From Raffaelea ambrosiae (taxonomy: Eukaryota > Ascomycota > Sordariomycetes > Ophiostomatales > Ophiostomataceae): a stretch of DNA of 64,000 bases. Positions within the stretch are counted from its first letter, which is position 1, and each line of letters opens with the position of its first letter. Location: the NCBI GenBank assembly GCA_002778195.1, contig PCDI01000006.1, positions 5,664 to 69,663 on the forward strand. Reading direction: 5' to 3'. Below are positions 22,797-33,500 of the stretch, piece after piece. Under the pieces are notes generated by a model. The model was not told the origin of the DNA and did no database searches. It saw only the letters and a program-made list of their open reading frames with translations. The translations under genes and the position numbers were made by a program.

Positions 22797-24380
22797 TCAA
22801 TCATACAGGTCGAATTCTGAACTCATGTCTACCTCGAATGTGGTCCCGAGAGCCTCCCTGCCTTCGCGGATCATTGCTGTCAACCGCGCATTGAATTCTT
22901 CCATCTTCGCGTCTGCTGCTCTGTCTGCAACAAATGTCTGTTCAGCAAGTATTCTGGCGTGATTGCTCTCCCATGGACGGCTGGCAGAATGAGCACGTGG
23001 TGGTCGTGACTCAGATACACCTGCTGATATAGAGCTCCGGCTCCGATGCACGCTGGAAGCTGTTTCAGATGGGCTGCTTGACTTTGCGACCAACAGCGAC
23101 GAGGCGTGATGTCTAACTTTTTTTTTTCCTGTGGACGGGGAGGGGTAAATGGTGCCGCCCTCCGAGATATTGGTACTGCCGTCGCTGTTGGATGGCCGTG
23201 GTATCCGGCTCGCCATGGGGCTACCTTTAGTACTACTGGAGTCTGTCCGTCGTGTTCCCGAAGCAGGAGATCGGGGCGAGGCAAAGCTAGCCGGCTCCCG
23301 GGGTGTGAGACCGGCACTGCCGACATGTGAGCCCCTTTTCGTGTCGGATCCAAAACTAATCGCTTCACCGGTCTCTGGGCCTGGTGTGCTTGGCCGGTGG
23401 TATCGTGGCGTAGCTGTTGCCGCAGTACCTCCAGATCGTCCCACGTTCGGCGAGCTTATCGCCATCGGGCGGTGGGGAGATGCCTTCGAAGTTGTATTGA
23501 AAGCTTTCGCCTTTGGGGTTCTGCCTGCGGAGTGTAGTTCTGCAACACTCTGCTTCCTACAGATTGCATTGCTCTCTGTAGCAAGCTGCCTCCGCTTTCC
23601 TGCGTGATGGCATCCTCCGTCAAGATTCTCAGTCGCTCCATGCGTCGTGGTGCTTTTCAATAGTAGCTTTGTGTTAGATGTAGCAGGTATCGCCCTTCGT
23701 GTCCGCGGTGTGGTGCTCGGTGGGCTTCGGCCGCCTGTGTTGGAGCTCTCGCTCGCTTGATCTCCGTCCTCCTCCGTCTTAGCTGTTGGCCTCCTAGTCT
23801 CCCAGTCATAACCCACACCGCCGCCGGCGTAAAATCCTCGGAATGCACCTGCAGTGCAGAAGTCCCATACTCTGGCGGCTACGGCTTCTAGTGCATGGAT
23901 AACAGTCCAGCGAAGCGGCTCTGGGTCTTCGAGCCCACGCAAAGCGAAACCCGGCTCCAACAAGTTGGCGGATAGAGTCGTGGGCTGCAACATCCGAGTG
24001 CGTCTGTAGTCAGCAAGCCGGCCAAGTGACATCTCTGGTATGGCGTTTATATATGATCTTACATCGACATTCGCCTTGTATAAAGCACACAGATCATTGT
24101 GTTGTCCGCTTTCGTGAGCTGGGCTGCCATTGCCGATGGCAAGTGACGCATGTCCGCAATGCTCGTCTGCCTTTCGTTTGCGCTTTGTGTTCGCCGAAAC
24201 GCCATCAGTGTCCGTGTTTGTCAAGCCGGGGGGGCTTGTCCGGAAAGTGGAAGTGGGACACCGGACCCAGTCAACCGGACAATTCGATGGCCGTGGTGGT
24301 GAGGGTGAGCTGTCGAAGATAAAGGCTCCAGGGATACGGAATTCGGGTTCTGGTAGAGGCATGGCGATGATAGGCCCCAT
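22797..24380 (-). CDS. Conserved hypothetical, mostly disordered, 527 aa
   Basis: Single-exon frame. Residues ~30-110 are polar with a KRKRK nuclear-localisation-like run. Residues ~115-200 form the only ordered block: SYINAIPEMSLGRLADYRRT, then a helix-like ALEAVAARVWDFCTAGAFRG followed by GFYAGGGVGYDW. The C-terminal 300 residues are low-complexity Ser/Pro/Thr/Arg with repeated SP and TP sites, ending in a short helix (NHARILAEQTFVADRAADAK) and an acidic tail. I recognise no named domain. The ordered block looks like a conserved Sordariomycete motif, and nuclear localisation with phosphoregulation is a guess. Coding is supported by length and by lack of stops, although part of the opposite strand is open too. 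The start is the first ATG in frame. Confidence 0.75.
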   Translation of the reverse strand: MGPIIAMPLPEPEFRIPGAFIFDSSPSPPRPSNCPVDWVRCPTSTFRTSPPGLTNTDTDGVSANTKRKRKADEHCGHASLAIGNGSPAHESGQHNDLCALYKANVDVRSYINAIPEMSLGRLADYRRTRMLQPTTLSANLLEPGFALRGLEDPEPLRWTVIHALEAVAARVWDFCTAGAFRGFYAGGGVGYDWETRRPTAKTEEDGDQASESSNTGGRSPPSTTPRTRRAIPATSNTKLLLKSTTTHGATENLDGGCHHAGKRRQLATESNAICRKQSVAELHSAGRTPKAKAFNTTSKASPHRPMAISSPNVGRSGGTAATATPRYHRPSTPGPETGEAISFGSDTKRGSHVGSAGLTPREPASFASPRSPASGTRRTDSSSTKGSPMASRIPRPSNSDGSTNISEGGTIYPSPSTGKKKVRHHASSLLVAKSSSPSETASSVHRSRSSISAGVSESRPPRAHSASRPWESNHARILAEQTFVADRAADAKMEEFNARLTAMIREGREALGTTFEVDMSSEFDLYD

Positions 24381-24777
24381 CCGCAGAGTTTTTCGGCAGC
24401 CGCCAGGGAAGCTAATCTGTCGATTCGTAAGAGCAGCTCTTAAGTAGTTACTCGGTTCTCATCTCCATATGATTCACATCCTGGTTGACAATACGGTGGT
24501 ATTGTTATTCTGGCGAGGTGGGTCCGGAGGCTGTCCTTTGCAGTGTATTGGCGGCCTATTGGCCCGCCTCGGTTGCCCAGCAATGGCAAGTGCCATCAAC
24601 AACTCCATGCCGTGTCAGCCAATGAGAGAACCAGTCAGAGAGCCAAGCGTAAAACAGACATACGAGTACTATTGAACATTGTGCAAAATACTTGTACTCC
24701 CTCCATATTACCAAAAATACTCGCCGATATGAACCGCTGTTGCCAGCACTATTCTACAATTATGCTTTTCAGCACCA
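24381..24777. other. Intergenic spacer, promoter of the disordered protein
   Basis: About 400 bases. It includes a copy of TACGAGTAC at 24661-24669. No other structure is noticed. Confidence 0.4.
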
Positions 24778-25806
24778 TCAAGCAGCCCCGTTACCTTCTT
24801 TCCCGTCCTTGCCATAGTAACAGTTTTGCATATTGTTATGCTCCGAAGACACGCCGCCCAAAGTGCCTCTATCGCCATGAACATGTCCCCGGCTCCCCCA
24901 GAATATTTCACGCTCTTGAAGAAGCTCTGTTGCCCATTCTCGAGTTTCGGGCAGCGCCATTTTGGTGGCTACGTATGCAAACTCTCCGAGATCGAGGCGA
25001 CCATCCCCTCGCCTCTCGTACTCCATCATTTGCAAGAGCAGCTCCATCTTGTCAACATCGTGCACGAAATGGCTCTCTAGTGTGTTCGAGTCTTCGTACT
25101 CTTGCCAAATCCCGCGTATCTCTCGGCCGATATTTAAACATCCGCCGTTAACATTTCCAAGCAAAGATTCACTGATGTAGTCCATTGTCGTTGCCTCCCG
25201 CCGGTTCTTCTCGGGTTTCGGAACTCCGTCAACAGGCGTTATATCGCCAACTAGAGATTCGGCCATGTCGTGGATAAGGCACATTTTCATGCATTTCGCC
25301 ATGTCGAGCTTCGATGCAAGTGAGGGGGGTGCCATCATTGAAATCAGTGACATACGGTACATGTGATCTGCAACAGACTCTCCGCTACAAGGATGCTGTC
25401 AGCCATGTTGCTGTGTCGGGGTGCGCGTGTCATCCAACTTCCAACTTCTTGACGAGAGACATGGCAACCATCTAAAGAGTACTCACTTTAATATTCCGAA
25501 TCTGCGCCAACCCTCCCTCTTCGTCGTCTTGAGTCGTTCCAGCAAATGAAAGTATGGGAGAGGTGAGTTGCCGTTCTCCTGAGGTCTGCCGCCAGCGGTG
25601 GTACTAATAGCCTTGTCCACTGTCCATTCTCCGGGTACTTGTGGTGTTGGGACGTAACCTAAGTCTTCGTGCCGCGAATCCAGTGCAATTAGTGACAAGA
25701 ACCTAAAAGTGACACAGCGAAATTCCACCATCGTATTACCTGCTATTGCGTCCTGTGTATTATCAGGCGCCATGCCATTCGAGTCGCTTGAGTTACCATC
25801 CGCCAT
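24778..25806 (-). CDS. HD-domain 5'-deoxynucleotidase (HDDC2/Ygk1-like)
   Basis: Exons 25487-25806 and 24778-25384 around a 102-nt intron (donor GTGAGT, acceptor TTGTAG), giving 308 aa. The family removes phosphate from deoxynucleoside monophosphates (YfbR type). Markers are SPLPYFHLLERLKTTKREGWRRFGI, then the metal-binding HD set: DHMYRM, LIHDMAE, the VGDITPVDGVPK signature, and HDVDKMELLLQMMEYE. All expected His/Asp ligands are present. The first exon contains an 81-nt stretch (GTAATA to TTAG with a CACTAAT branch-like site) that keeps the frame whether or not it is removed. If spliced, the protein is 281 aa and nearer to family length. The C-terminal ~30 residues are polar and unconserved. 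The gene starts at the first ATG matching the short acidic leader. Confidence 0.9.
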
Positions 25807-26589
25807 GTTCGAAATTGTGATAGGTAAAGTTGAATGGAAGCGAGAGCAAGTAAAATGTGCTTTCGTTGACATTGCCATAAAATAGAGAAAAAACGCACGT
25901 TGCACGTGATGACCTAAGTTTATCTTATCATTGATATGCAGACCGTCAAAGCGAGATGAGACTCTAGTCGGGATTGGCTGGATTGACTGGAGAGGGCAGC
26001 CTTCCGAGAAGGCTGAGGAAAGAAAGAGAGCGATGAAAAGGGCAACCAATACCAACCAATACATCGACCGCGGATACATACGTGGCTTAAAATTTGGCAC
26101 TTGTATTACATGATTTTCAAATCTCATCAGCAACGCCAATTCCGTCCGTACCATATGGAACTGCTGCCGAAAACATTTATTTACTTGTTTGATTGATTTA
26201 ATATGTGTGCCACAATTGGCCAAGTAGAACAGAATCGCCTGGGCTCTGCCATAGTTCTAGCAATGCTGCGGAGGAGCCGACCCATTATCTGTTCTAGGGT
26301 AATGTATTAAATTGGTTACTGACCATCGAATTTACTCCGTGATATCGAGCCCATGCCGTGAGCCAGTTTGCTATTATTGTATATCATTTTAGTAACCCAT
26401 ACATAATCGATGTAGGCCCTTCCCTATATCAGCACTCTGCAATGTCGTGTATTGTTATAAAAGGCGGGTTTGCATATATTCTTTGTCTTTCATGCGAGTT
26501 CTGCAGCCCAGCCCTTTAGGCACCGAGACGAGTAGAAAGTTGTTTTGTATGATTCTCTTGCCTACAAACTCCTTAATCGTAAAGGCAGC
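25807..26589. other. Intergenic region, no supported gene
   Basis: About 0.8 kb upstream of the HD-domain gene. The minus-strand frame of the first exon stays open upstream but has no family support. The part after 26240 is AT-rich. No repeat or RNA gene noticed. Confidence 0.4.
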
Positions 26590-28352
26590 ATGGGTACTAT
26601 TTTCAACTTGGCAGTAGCCCTCACACTTGCTTCACGCAATGTGTCTGCACGTTATATTGCCATTCAGTTCTCCGCCGGAGCCGAGGTAACGCTGGTGGTG
26701 AAACTGGAACCAACACGACAACTGTCATAATCATGGTGCTCCCAAAGTTTTTCTTGGCCCTCGTCGGATCAATGATAGTGACTGCCTTCCCCGCAACACG
26801 AGATTCAGGTGTGCAATTTGCTATGAGCTGTGCGGCCTGTGCTAATACCAATTCTGTCATGTTCTAACCGTCATAGTTGGTACCAACATAGCAGGATTTA
26901 ATTTCGGATGCTTGATCACAGTAATTCAAGTTCTCTATCGATCCTAAAAATGGTTTGGCTTGCCAACAAAAACAAAACACCAGGGTGTTGTTTACAGCAG
27001 TGATTCGTATCTAGGGCAGTGATAATCTGACTCATAGACGCCACCATTGTCTTCACTAGGAGGTCCAGATGGGTAAGTACAAGTAATACTTATTGGGATT
27101 AGTATTTCGTAACACCTAAGGCTCTCAGCCATCTGGGACAAATCGAAACGCCCAACTGACTTTCCCGAAGTGCGGGCCGGATGAAACACTTTGTCAAAGA
27201 TGACGGCAGGAGCATGTTTCGACTTCCCGTTGGCTGGCAGTATCTTCTCAGTGGGATATTAGGAGGCATTCTTGATTCCAGAAATGCTGTGAAGTATAAC
27301 CAGCTTGTTCAGGCCTGCTTAAAAATGGGTGCATATTGAATCATCGACGTAGGTCTCCCCAACAACTGCCTGCGGTTTTTTTTTTTTTTTGTTCTTATTC
27401 CCTTTGAGCCAAAATCTGGCAATCTGGAAACTACAATTGCCTAGTCTACAACTGTAAGTCAAGGGTCGGGGGCAGAGGTGATTAGGACACTCCCTCCTTC
27501 GCACTTCGAAAGATCACGTCTGATGGTGCTTCTTCCACAGATGCTCGCTGGAACGAGCAAATTATCGGACAGGGTGGCCCAACGAACAACGAATAAACAA
27601 TTTGTTGATCTATGGACCCAACTAGCCACATAATATGTAGCGCAGGGCAAACTTGTGTTTGGCATCATGAATGAGCCTCATGATGTTCTAGACATCAACA
27701 AGTGGGCCAACGCAGCTGACATCTATCCGTGGTGTTACGAAGAAGCAAATGATTCTCCTACCCGGCAATGAGTACGTACTTTTCGCTGATGAGTTACAAT
27801 GCTGCATGATGCTGACAGCGATGCCTTGCCAAGCTGGACGTCTGGCCAGGCCATGCCGACCAAATCCGGGCCGGCACTGCTGAAGGTCAAGAACCCAGAC
27901 GGGTCATTTGATGGACTCATCATCGATGTGCACAGTAACTGGCTCTCCCAAAAATGTCCCCGTTCAGGCGGAAATATTGCTGTCAAAGACCCAAATCAAG
28001 GAAATCTTGACCAGGGCAATTCAGGAACACATAGCGAGTGTGTGACAGACAATATCAGCCCAGAATTTCAGCCTTTGGCCACTTGGCTTAGACAGAGAAA
28101 ACGTCAAGCACTCAACACGGAGACGGGCGGCAGTAACACAGCATCGTGCTCAAAATCATCTGTGCAACCAGCTGCAATTTACGCAGATTAAGTCGATAAG
28201 CTCCGGTGAAGCGTATCAGCTCGTTTCTAACCCAGGTGCAACCAAAATGCAGGCGTCTTCCTTGGCTACATTGGCTGGTCTGCTGGTACATTTTTAGGCC
28301 GAGCACGTATGAATTGAGTGAGGTGCCGGACAAACGACAGCTCGCTGGTTAA
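26590..28352 (+). pseudogene. Relic GH5 endoglucanase
   Basis: The sequence begins with ATG and a signal-peptide-like MGTIFNLAVALTLA, then collinear pieces of a fungal GH5 cellulase scattered over three frames: GVQFA; MKHFVKDDGRSMFRLPVGWQ with ILGGILDS and YNQLVQACL; ARWN then IIGQGGPTNNE; LVFGIMNEPHDV; PDGSFDGLIIDVH; SGTHSEC; PLATWLRQRKRQALNTETGG; VFLGYIGWSAGTF and a plausible end. Both catalytic glutamates are still readable (MNEPH proton donor, NTETGG nucleophile). Breaks include a 4-base insertion creating TAA at 27594, another TAA at 27631, several frame shifts and non-homologous stretches. No cellulose-binding module is seen. Ancestrally it was a secreted beta-1,4-glucanase; it is not functional as read. 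Confidence 0.88.
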
Positions 28353-28962
28353 GGCCTGCATAGTTCGCAGGACGTCTTAGGTCGTCGTAAAGCCATCGTC
28401 TCGCCATCGAAGCATAGTAACGGGAAAAAAGGTTCTTCTGATTCCTAAGACGCCAGTTGTTTTGATATACAAAAAAGGGTGGGTAAAAATGAAAAAGTGA
28501 AACCAAGATGTTTTTTTTTTTTTCAAAAAAAAAAAAGAAGAAAGAAAAAAAAGATCCAAAACACAGAAAATAGAAAGAAGGGCAAACGGAACAACGCAAA
28601 CAGGAGACTCTGTGGGTCTAATACCGTGGAGGAAAACCGAAACCAGACAAAACAAAAGGTGATAAGGACCCTCACCCGCATCCCAGAACAAATCAAACCA
28701 CTGCCAGCCCTTCCCCTTGAAAACACAGCCGAGCAAAATCATAGTGGCCATTCGGCCGGACATTATGTATGTAAGAGGCGTTATCTAAAGCCATACCATG
28801 TGAACCCCCTTTATATACTCCTTCGCCCGAAAATTATGAAACCAGATTAGAAAAGGCACTCCGAAGACGGGCATAGTTGGGCGGCGAAATGAAGAGAAGC
28901 ATCTTCTAGCGTCATTGCTGAACATTATAAAGAACCGGGTTATGTGTGACGACTGCCGCTGA
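28353..28962. other. 3' spacer with long A and T tracts
   Basis: About 600 bases between the GH5 relic and the stop of the minus-strand GT32 gene. T13 at 28511-28523 is followed after one C by A12 at 28525-28536, a near-perfect inverted homopolymer pair, and purine-rich sequence follows. Frames in this region are F/K low-complexity artefacts. Confidence 0.5.
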
Positions 28963-30531
28963 TTAGGCCTCGTCCGTCTTCTGCTCGTGTTTCAAGCGCT
29001 CTTCTTCTTCGGCCAAGCGGCGTCGTTCTTCCTCTTCTTGTTTAAGACGTTCTTCAGCCTCGGCCTGCTCTATTCTCCGACGCTCTTCTTCTGCCTGTGC
29101 CTCTTTCTCTTTCTCTTCGCGCTCGTGTTCTTCAATGAGGCGACGTTGCTCGTCCTCAGAGAGATTCTTGAAGGCGGCAACGTCGTTGTCCCATTGCTGC
29201 ACACACTCATCGCGCCAATTGCACTTCTCCACCTCGCCGTAGACAGGGTGGCTGTAGCGGGGGTGTCGGCTGGGCCAGTTTGATGCATGGTAGTGGTGGC
29301 GAACAAGGGCCGAGCGCGCGTCATGATTGCCAGAGTCAGAATGGCCCTGACCGGCAGCAAAGGCCTCCACGGTCAGCACAAGAACACCGCTGATCAATTT
29401 GGACTCGCTGAGGTCGTGGAATGTGTCCCAGCTGACACGGTTGTCAGCAGTGCGGCCTTCGTTGATGTAGTCCAAGATGGCCTGGGTGAAGGCAGAGGGT
29501 CCTGTGCCGGTGATGATTTCGTCGAAATCGAGTACGACATCAGAAATGGAGACGCCCTGGCGATCGGCGACACCATTCAGCCAAGACATGATCTGCTCAA
29601 TAAGACGCATCATAACGGGCATTTGAGGCTTGCTCATAAATGTCCATTGGCAGAAGGAGCGCGACTTGGGACCGAGGATGGGATGGTCCTTCCAATCGGG
29701 TTCGTCGATTTCCACACCGATGACCATCTCAATATCGCGGACGTTGTACCTGTCGGGTATGAACTTGGACATCGGCTTGATGGCCTCGACGTCGATGTCG
29801 GCATAGACGCCACCCTCAGCATACATGATCATGTAGCGGAGGAGATCAGCGCGAACGATAGTGGCACGCACGTTACGGTAGAAGTCGACAATGTCAGGGC
29901 GGTTGAAGCCCTCCGGGCCAAAGTGATATTCCACATACGGCAGTTCGTTGCCGTCAGTGAGAACCTCGTAGCGGTAGTCCGGGTTGCGTTCGACCCAGGA
30001 GCGGGCGGTTTCGTGGTCACGCTCCTCAAACGAAAGCGGGTTGACCTTCCAGGTCTGCCAAATCTTGTGAGGGAAGTCGGTGCGAACCTTAGGAGTAGAT
30101 CCGCCACCAAGCATGAACGAAGAGCGGCCCATAGAATGGCCAGCGCGGCCACCGGCCCGTGCATGGGTGTCAACAGTGCTGGCGCGGAAGAAGCCAATGT
30201 TGAATATGATCAGACACAGGGCGAACCCAAGCATGTAGATGCTGGTGATGCGGCGCAGTCGCATCTGCAACGCCCACGAGGTAAGGGGGGGGATGGTCGT
30301 GGCTAGGGTGCCGGGAACTTTGGCGAGGTGAGGGCCCACGGCGGTGGAAGCTGACACCAGCAGAGACTGGATCGTGTGGAGGGTACTTGACGGCAGCCAT
30401 CCGGAGGAGTTGGGCAGGCGTCTTCGAAATTCAGCGGTGGTGGAGGCGAAGGCCGAGGTTGGTGATCTTGGCGAGCCCGGTGGTGTGAGTTTCTCGAGGA
30501 GAGGAGAGGAGCGAACCGAGTCGAGAGACAT
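28963..30531 (-). CDS. GT32 (Och1-like) alpha-1,6-mannosyltransferase
   Basis: Intronless, 522 aa. A type II Golgi glycosyltransferase of family GT32, which adds mannose to N-glycan cores or to sphingolipids. The cytosolic tail is ~95 residues and Ser/Pro-rich, followed by a signal anchor at about 97-115 (YMLGFALCLIIFNIGFF). The catalytic domain starts with FPHKIWQTWK, then a helix with YRNVRATIVRADLLRYMIMY and EGGVYADIDVEAI carrying the DXD motif, plus SFCQWTF and HHYHASNW. An unusual 70-residue C-terminal tail is almost entirely Glu/Arg/Ala/Lys heptad-like sequence, a probable coiled coil. The start is chosen at MSLDSV because the upstream open frame (to 30804) is Leu/Phe/Ser-rich low complexity. 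Och1 orthology is likely but not proven, as other GT32 paralogues exist. Confidence 0.9.
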   Translation of the reverse strand: MSLDSVRSSPLLEKLTPPGSPRSPTSAFASTTAEFRRRLPNSSGWLPSSTLHTIQSLLVSASTAVGPHLAKVPGTLATTIPPLTSWALQMRLRRITSIYMLGFALCLIIFNIGFFRASTVDTHARAGGRAGHSMGRSSFMLGGGSTPKVRTDFPHKIWQTWKVNPLSFEERDHETARSWVERNPDYRYEVLTDGNELPYVEYHFGPEGFNRPDIVDFYRNVRATIVRADLLRYMIMYAEGGVYADIDVEAIKPMSKFIPDRYNVRDIEMVIGVEIDEPDWKDHPILGPKSRSFCQWTFMSKPQMPVMMRLIEQIMSWLNGVADRQGVSISDVVLDFDEIITGTGPSAFTQAILDYINEGRTADNRVSWDTFHDLSESKLISGVLVLTVEAFAAGQGHSDSGNHDARSALVRHHYHASNWPSRHPRYSHPVYGEVEKCNWRDECVQQWDNDVAAFKNLSEDEQRRLIEEHEREEKEKEAQAEEERRRIEQAEAEERLKQEEEERRRLAEEEERLKHEQKTDEA

Positions 30532-33500
30532 GGCTGCGAGCTGGAGGCGGGACTGTCGTGAAGCCAGAAAGAGGGAACGGGAAGCAGACAAAGAAACAAA
30601 AATAACCAGACGAAGAACCAAAGAACCCAGAAAAGAAAAGGAAAAGCTGGTGAGAGCTGAGGCAAGACGGGGCAGTACGCGTCGAGGCAGACAAGACAGC
30701 GAAACAGGGCACGCGAGAGGGGTCCCAGTAGTGAATTGTCCTCGAACAACAGCGCCCGGAGAAGGAAGGGAGGGAAGTGTGAAGAAAATAAGAAATACAG
30801 ACAAAGGGAAAAAAAAACCAATACAGAGGGGAAAGGGAGAAGGGGTGGCGGACGTAGGACGCGAGCGGGACGGACGGACAAAAGGTGGTCTGGAGGGTTT
30901 GTCGTCGGGGGCGTGGATGAAGGATGAAGGAGGGAAGAAGAAAGCAGAGGGAAAGCAGAGAGCAGGAAAAGGGAAGCCGGCCGTGATAAGAACGACAGCA
31001 CGGGCAGGCGAAGACTACGAGGACAAGCGAGTGAAGTAGGCCAACGACAGGTAAAGAAGGAGGTAACGAGGAGCAAAGAAGTAAACGACAGGTAGGAGCA
31101 GGAGGAAGCTGCTTTCCAGAAGGGGTGGCGGATGCTATGTAACGAGACGTGTGCGTGCCTGCAGGTGGGAAGATATGCTTCGACCAGAGCTGGGAGTCAA
31201 CAAAGAAATTGTAGTCTCTGGCTGGGTGGCCGTGGATGGGCCCGTGAAAGCGTAACAGCGTTCTTTGCGTGTAAGGTTACCCCGTGCTATGTAGCCACAC
31301 ACCGATCGAGCAGCGCAGATGCAGTCCAATTGGCAAGAGTGAGGAATGAAGGAGTAAAAAAGAAACATAGGGGGGAGGGAGGCCAAACAAGACGGCGTAA
31401 AGGTTTTTCACAAGCTTTTACATTACAGCCAGCGTGGTGCTAATACCATGTTCCCGCGACTGTAAAAAAAAAAAAAAAAAAAAAAGGAGGAGAAGGAGGG
31501 AGCAGGGGGGCGTGCCGCTAGTGGGGAGGGGGGTGTGTGGCCGCCCAGGAATGGGCATGCCAAAAGGACCCCTATTCGCTCCATTTCGATCCAACTCTGC
31601 TCGTAGCTGATCCCTGTTGGTGGCCGACTGCTGGCCGAATGACGATGGTGCACTGGTCCTGTGGCCCAGCACCACAGGGGGCTACAGGGGAATGCCAGAC
31701 CAGGCGACGGGCGCTGGCAAATCAGCTGGGCGGGGGTAGCTCAATTGCGTGAGATAACTGCAAATTTCCCACTCTGCTCCCAGCACCCACAGGCCAATCA
31801 GCGCAGTCCGGTCGGTGCGCTGGACGGACCCAACTGCCCAACTGCGTCTACGAGTAACTATGTGCTAATGGCGTTTACTCCTTTCCCCCCAACACCATAT
31901 CCCACCGCCTGCACTGTCACATCCTGCTCGTAACAAGATTCGTGCAGCTGCAGCCCGCTGCAGCCCGCTGCAGCCCGCTGCAGCCACTGCAGGCGCACCC
32001 CATGAAGCGGGCTCCTACTTGGTGTGTTCGGTATAAGCATCTCACATTGCATCCCATCTTTCTTACTGGGTACCTTACTCGCGTCTTCTGCTGGAGATCG
32101 CAGCAAACTTTGCCTGTTGCCCAAGCACAACCGTTCGCCGAGAAGTCAGATGCATTGTCTACTCTCACTGAAATACCTTCGGTCTGTTCTCTCTACGTCC
32201 ACTCCGACTCCACTCGTAGTGTGTGCTCGGAAAGACAGAACGCGAGACTCCCGGGTGCACGGTGAGTGGGCGCTTCACATGCCTTCATACGACGAGTTGT
32301 ATCATGCATACTCCCCAATGCAACGACACATGCAAATATGTCGTTGCTTTCAGAAGCCAGGACCGGAGGACTGCTCCCTGCTACCCCTCTCGCCTTCCAT
32401 ATGCAAATTACGATAGAGCAAGTGTATCGTGCTCGTACCTTACTCCTCACAGTGCACTCATACACTGCTGCCAGAACGCGAAGAGGTACAAAAGGGACTG
32501 GAAAACTGACCTATTCTGGCAAGACGGGCTAGGATCGTCTGGCATATCGGGGAACTATGGGGTTGGCCAATCAAGAGCCACATGCACCCCCCCCCCTAAA
32601 CCCCAACTAGCAAAGGAAACAAAAAGCCAAAATGGACCAAAAAAAAAAAAGCAATTCCGTCGCGTCGCATCCACAGAAAGGGGGTGGGCCGCCACTCTCT
32701 CTGTCTGCAGCTTCTTCCTTCATTCCTTGTTCCTCTACGTACGGTGTACGATCATTGTCTTTGACATTTGGTGGCTTAAACTTTGCTTGCCTGTATGCTG
32801 ATGTCAGTTTTCCCGTTCCATTCCACCGGAACAGCTAATAGGTTCTCTTAGCGGCACTCTCGTGTAATAGTGCCTTTCACAATGCGGCGGTGACCGACCA
32901 GAACTCCTGGTCAACACCCCCGAGACAACAGACACATGTGCGCTGCGTCGACGCTGCGAGTATGGAGAGCACGAATCCGTCCCGCGAATACGCATCCATA
33001 CACAGTATCGCAGTTGACTATTAGCACTTGGCCGAAACCAACCCAACCTGGGCTTAACCTTGGCGCAAGACCACGTAAGGTGGGGCTCCTGTTCGTCCCT
33101 GCGTTTTTCTCCTTTTTGTTAATGTCGCCAGTGTCCCTGCAGCTTGTGCCCGCAGTTGTTCTGTGTCTGGGAATTTGAGCCCACGCTGTTTCCAAACGGG
33201 CACTGACTCGTTCCCCAGGACGTCAACACCATTGAGGGCGCCGTTCCTATGATGACACAGACGGCAATGCAGTGTACGATGCATCTCCTATGTAAGGCAC
33301 ACAGTTATAGGTAAGATATCTAGAAAAGGTATGTCGCTATTGCCCGTCTCCCCTATCCATCCAGCCCGCCGTAGGGCGTGCCCTGCGCTTCTTTCCTGTG
33401 TTCAGTAGCCGCACATCTTTATTCTAAGCTGCACGTTCTTCCCGGGTTCTGGGCATTGCAGCCATTGCACGTACTACATAAGATACATGTCAGATGCAGT

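Noticed and set aside
23149..23607. 152-codon frame antisense to the disordered 527-aa protein
   Set aside because: No recognisable motif; it reflects the repetitive Ser/Pro codon usage of the opposite strand.
29287..30306. 339-codon frame antisense to the GT32 gene
   Set aside because: It mirrors a high-GC third-position coding strand, has no recognisable domain, and the opposite strand encodes a complete GT32 enzyme.
30303..31076. 257-codon and 231-codon frames upstream of GT32
   Set aside because: Their products are L/F/P/S-rich or R/K/E/G-rich low complexity produced by purine-pyrimidine skew, not protein-like.
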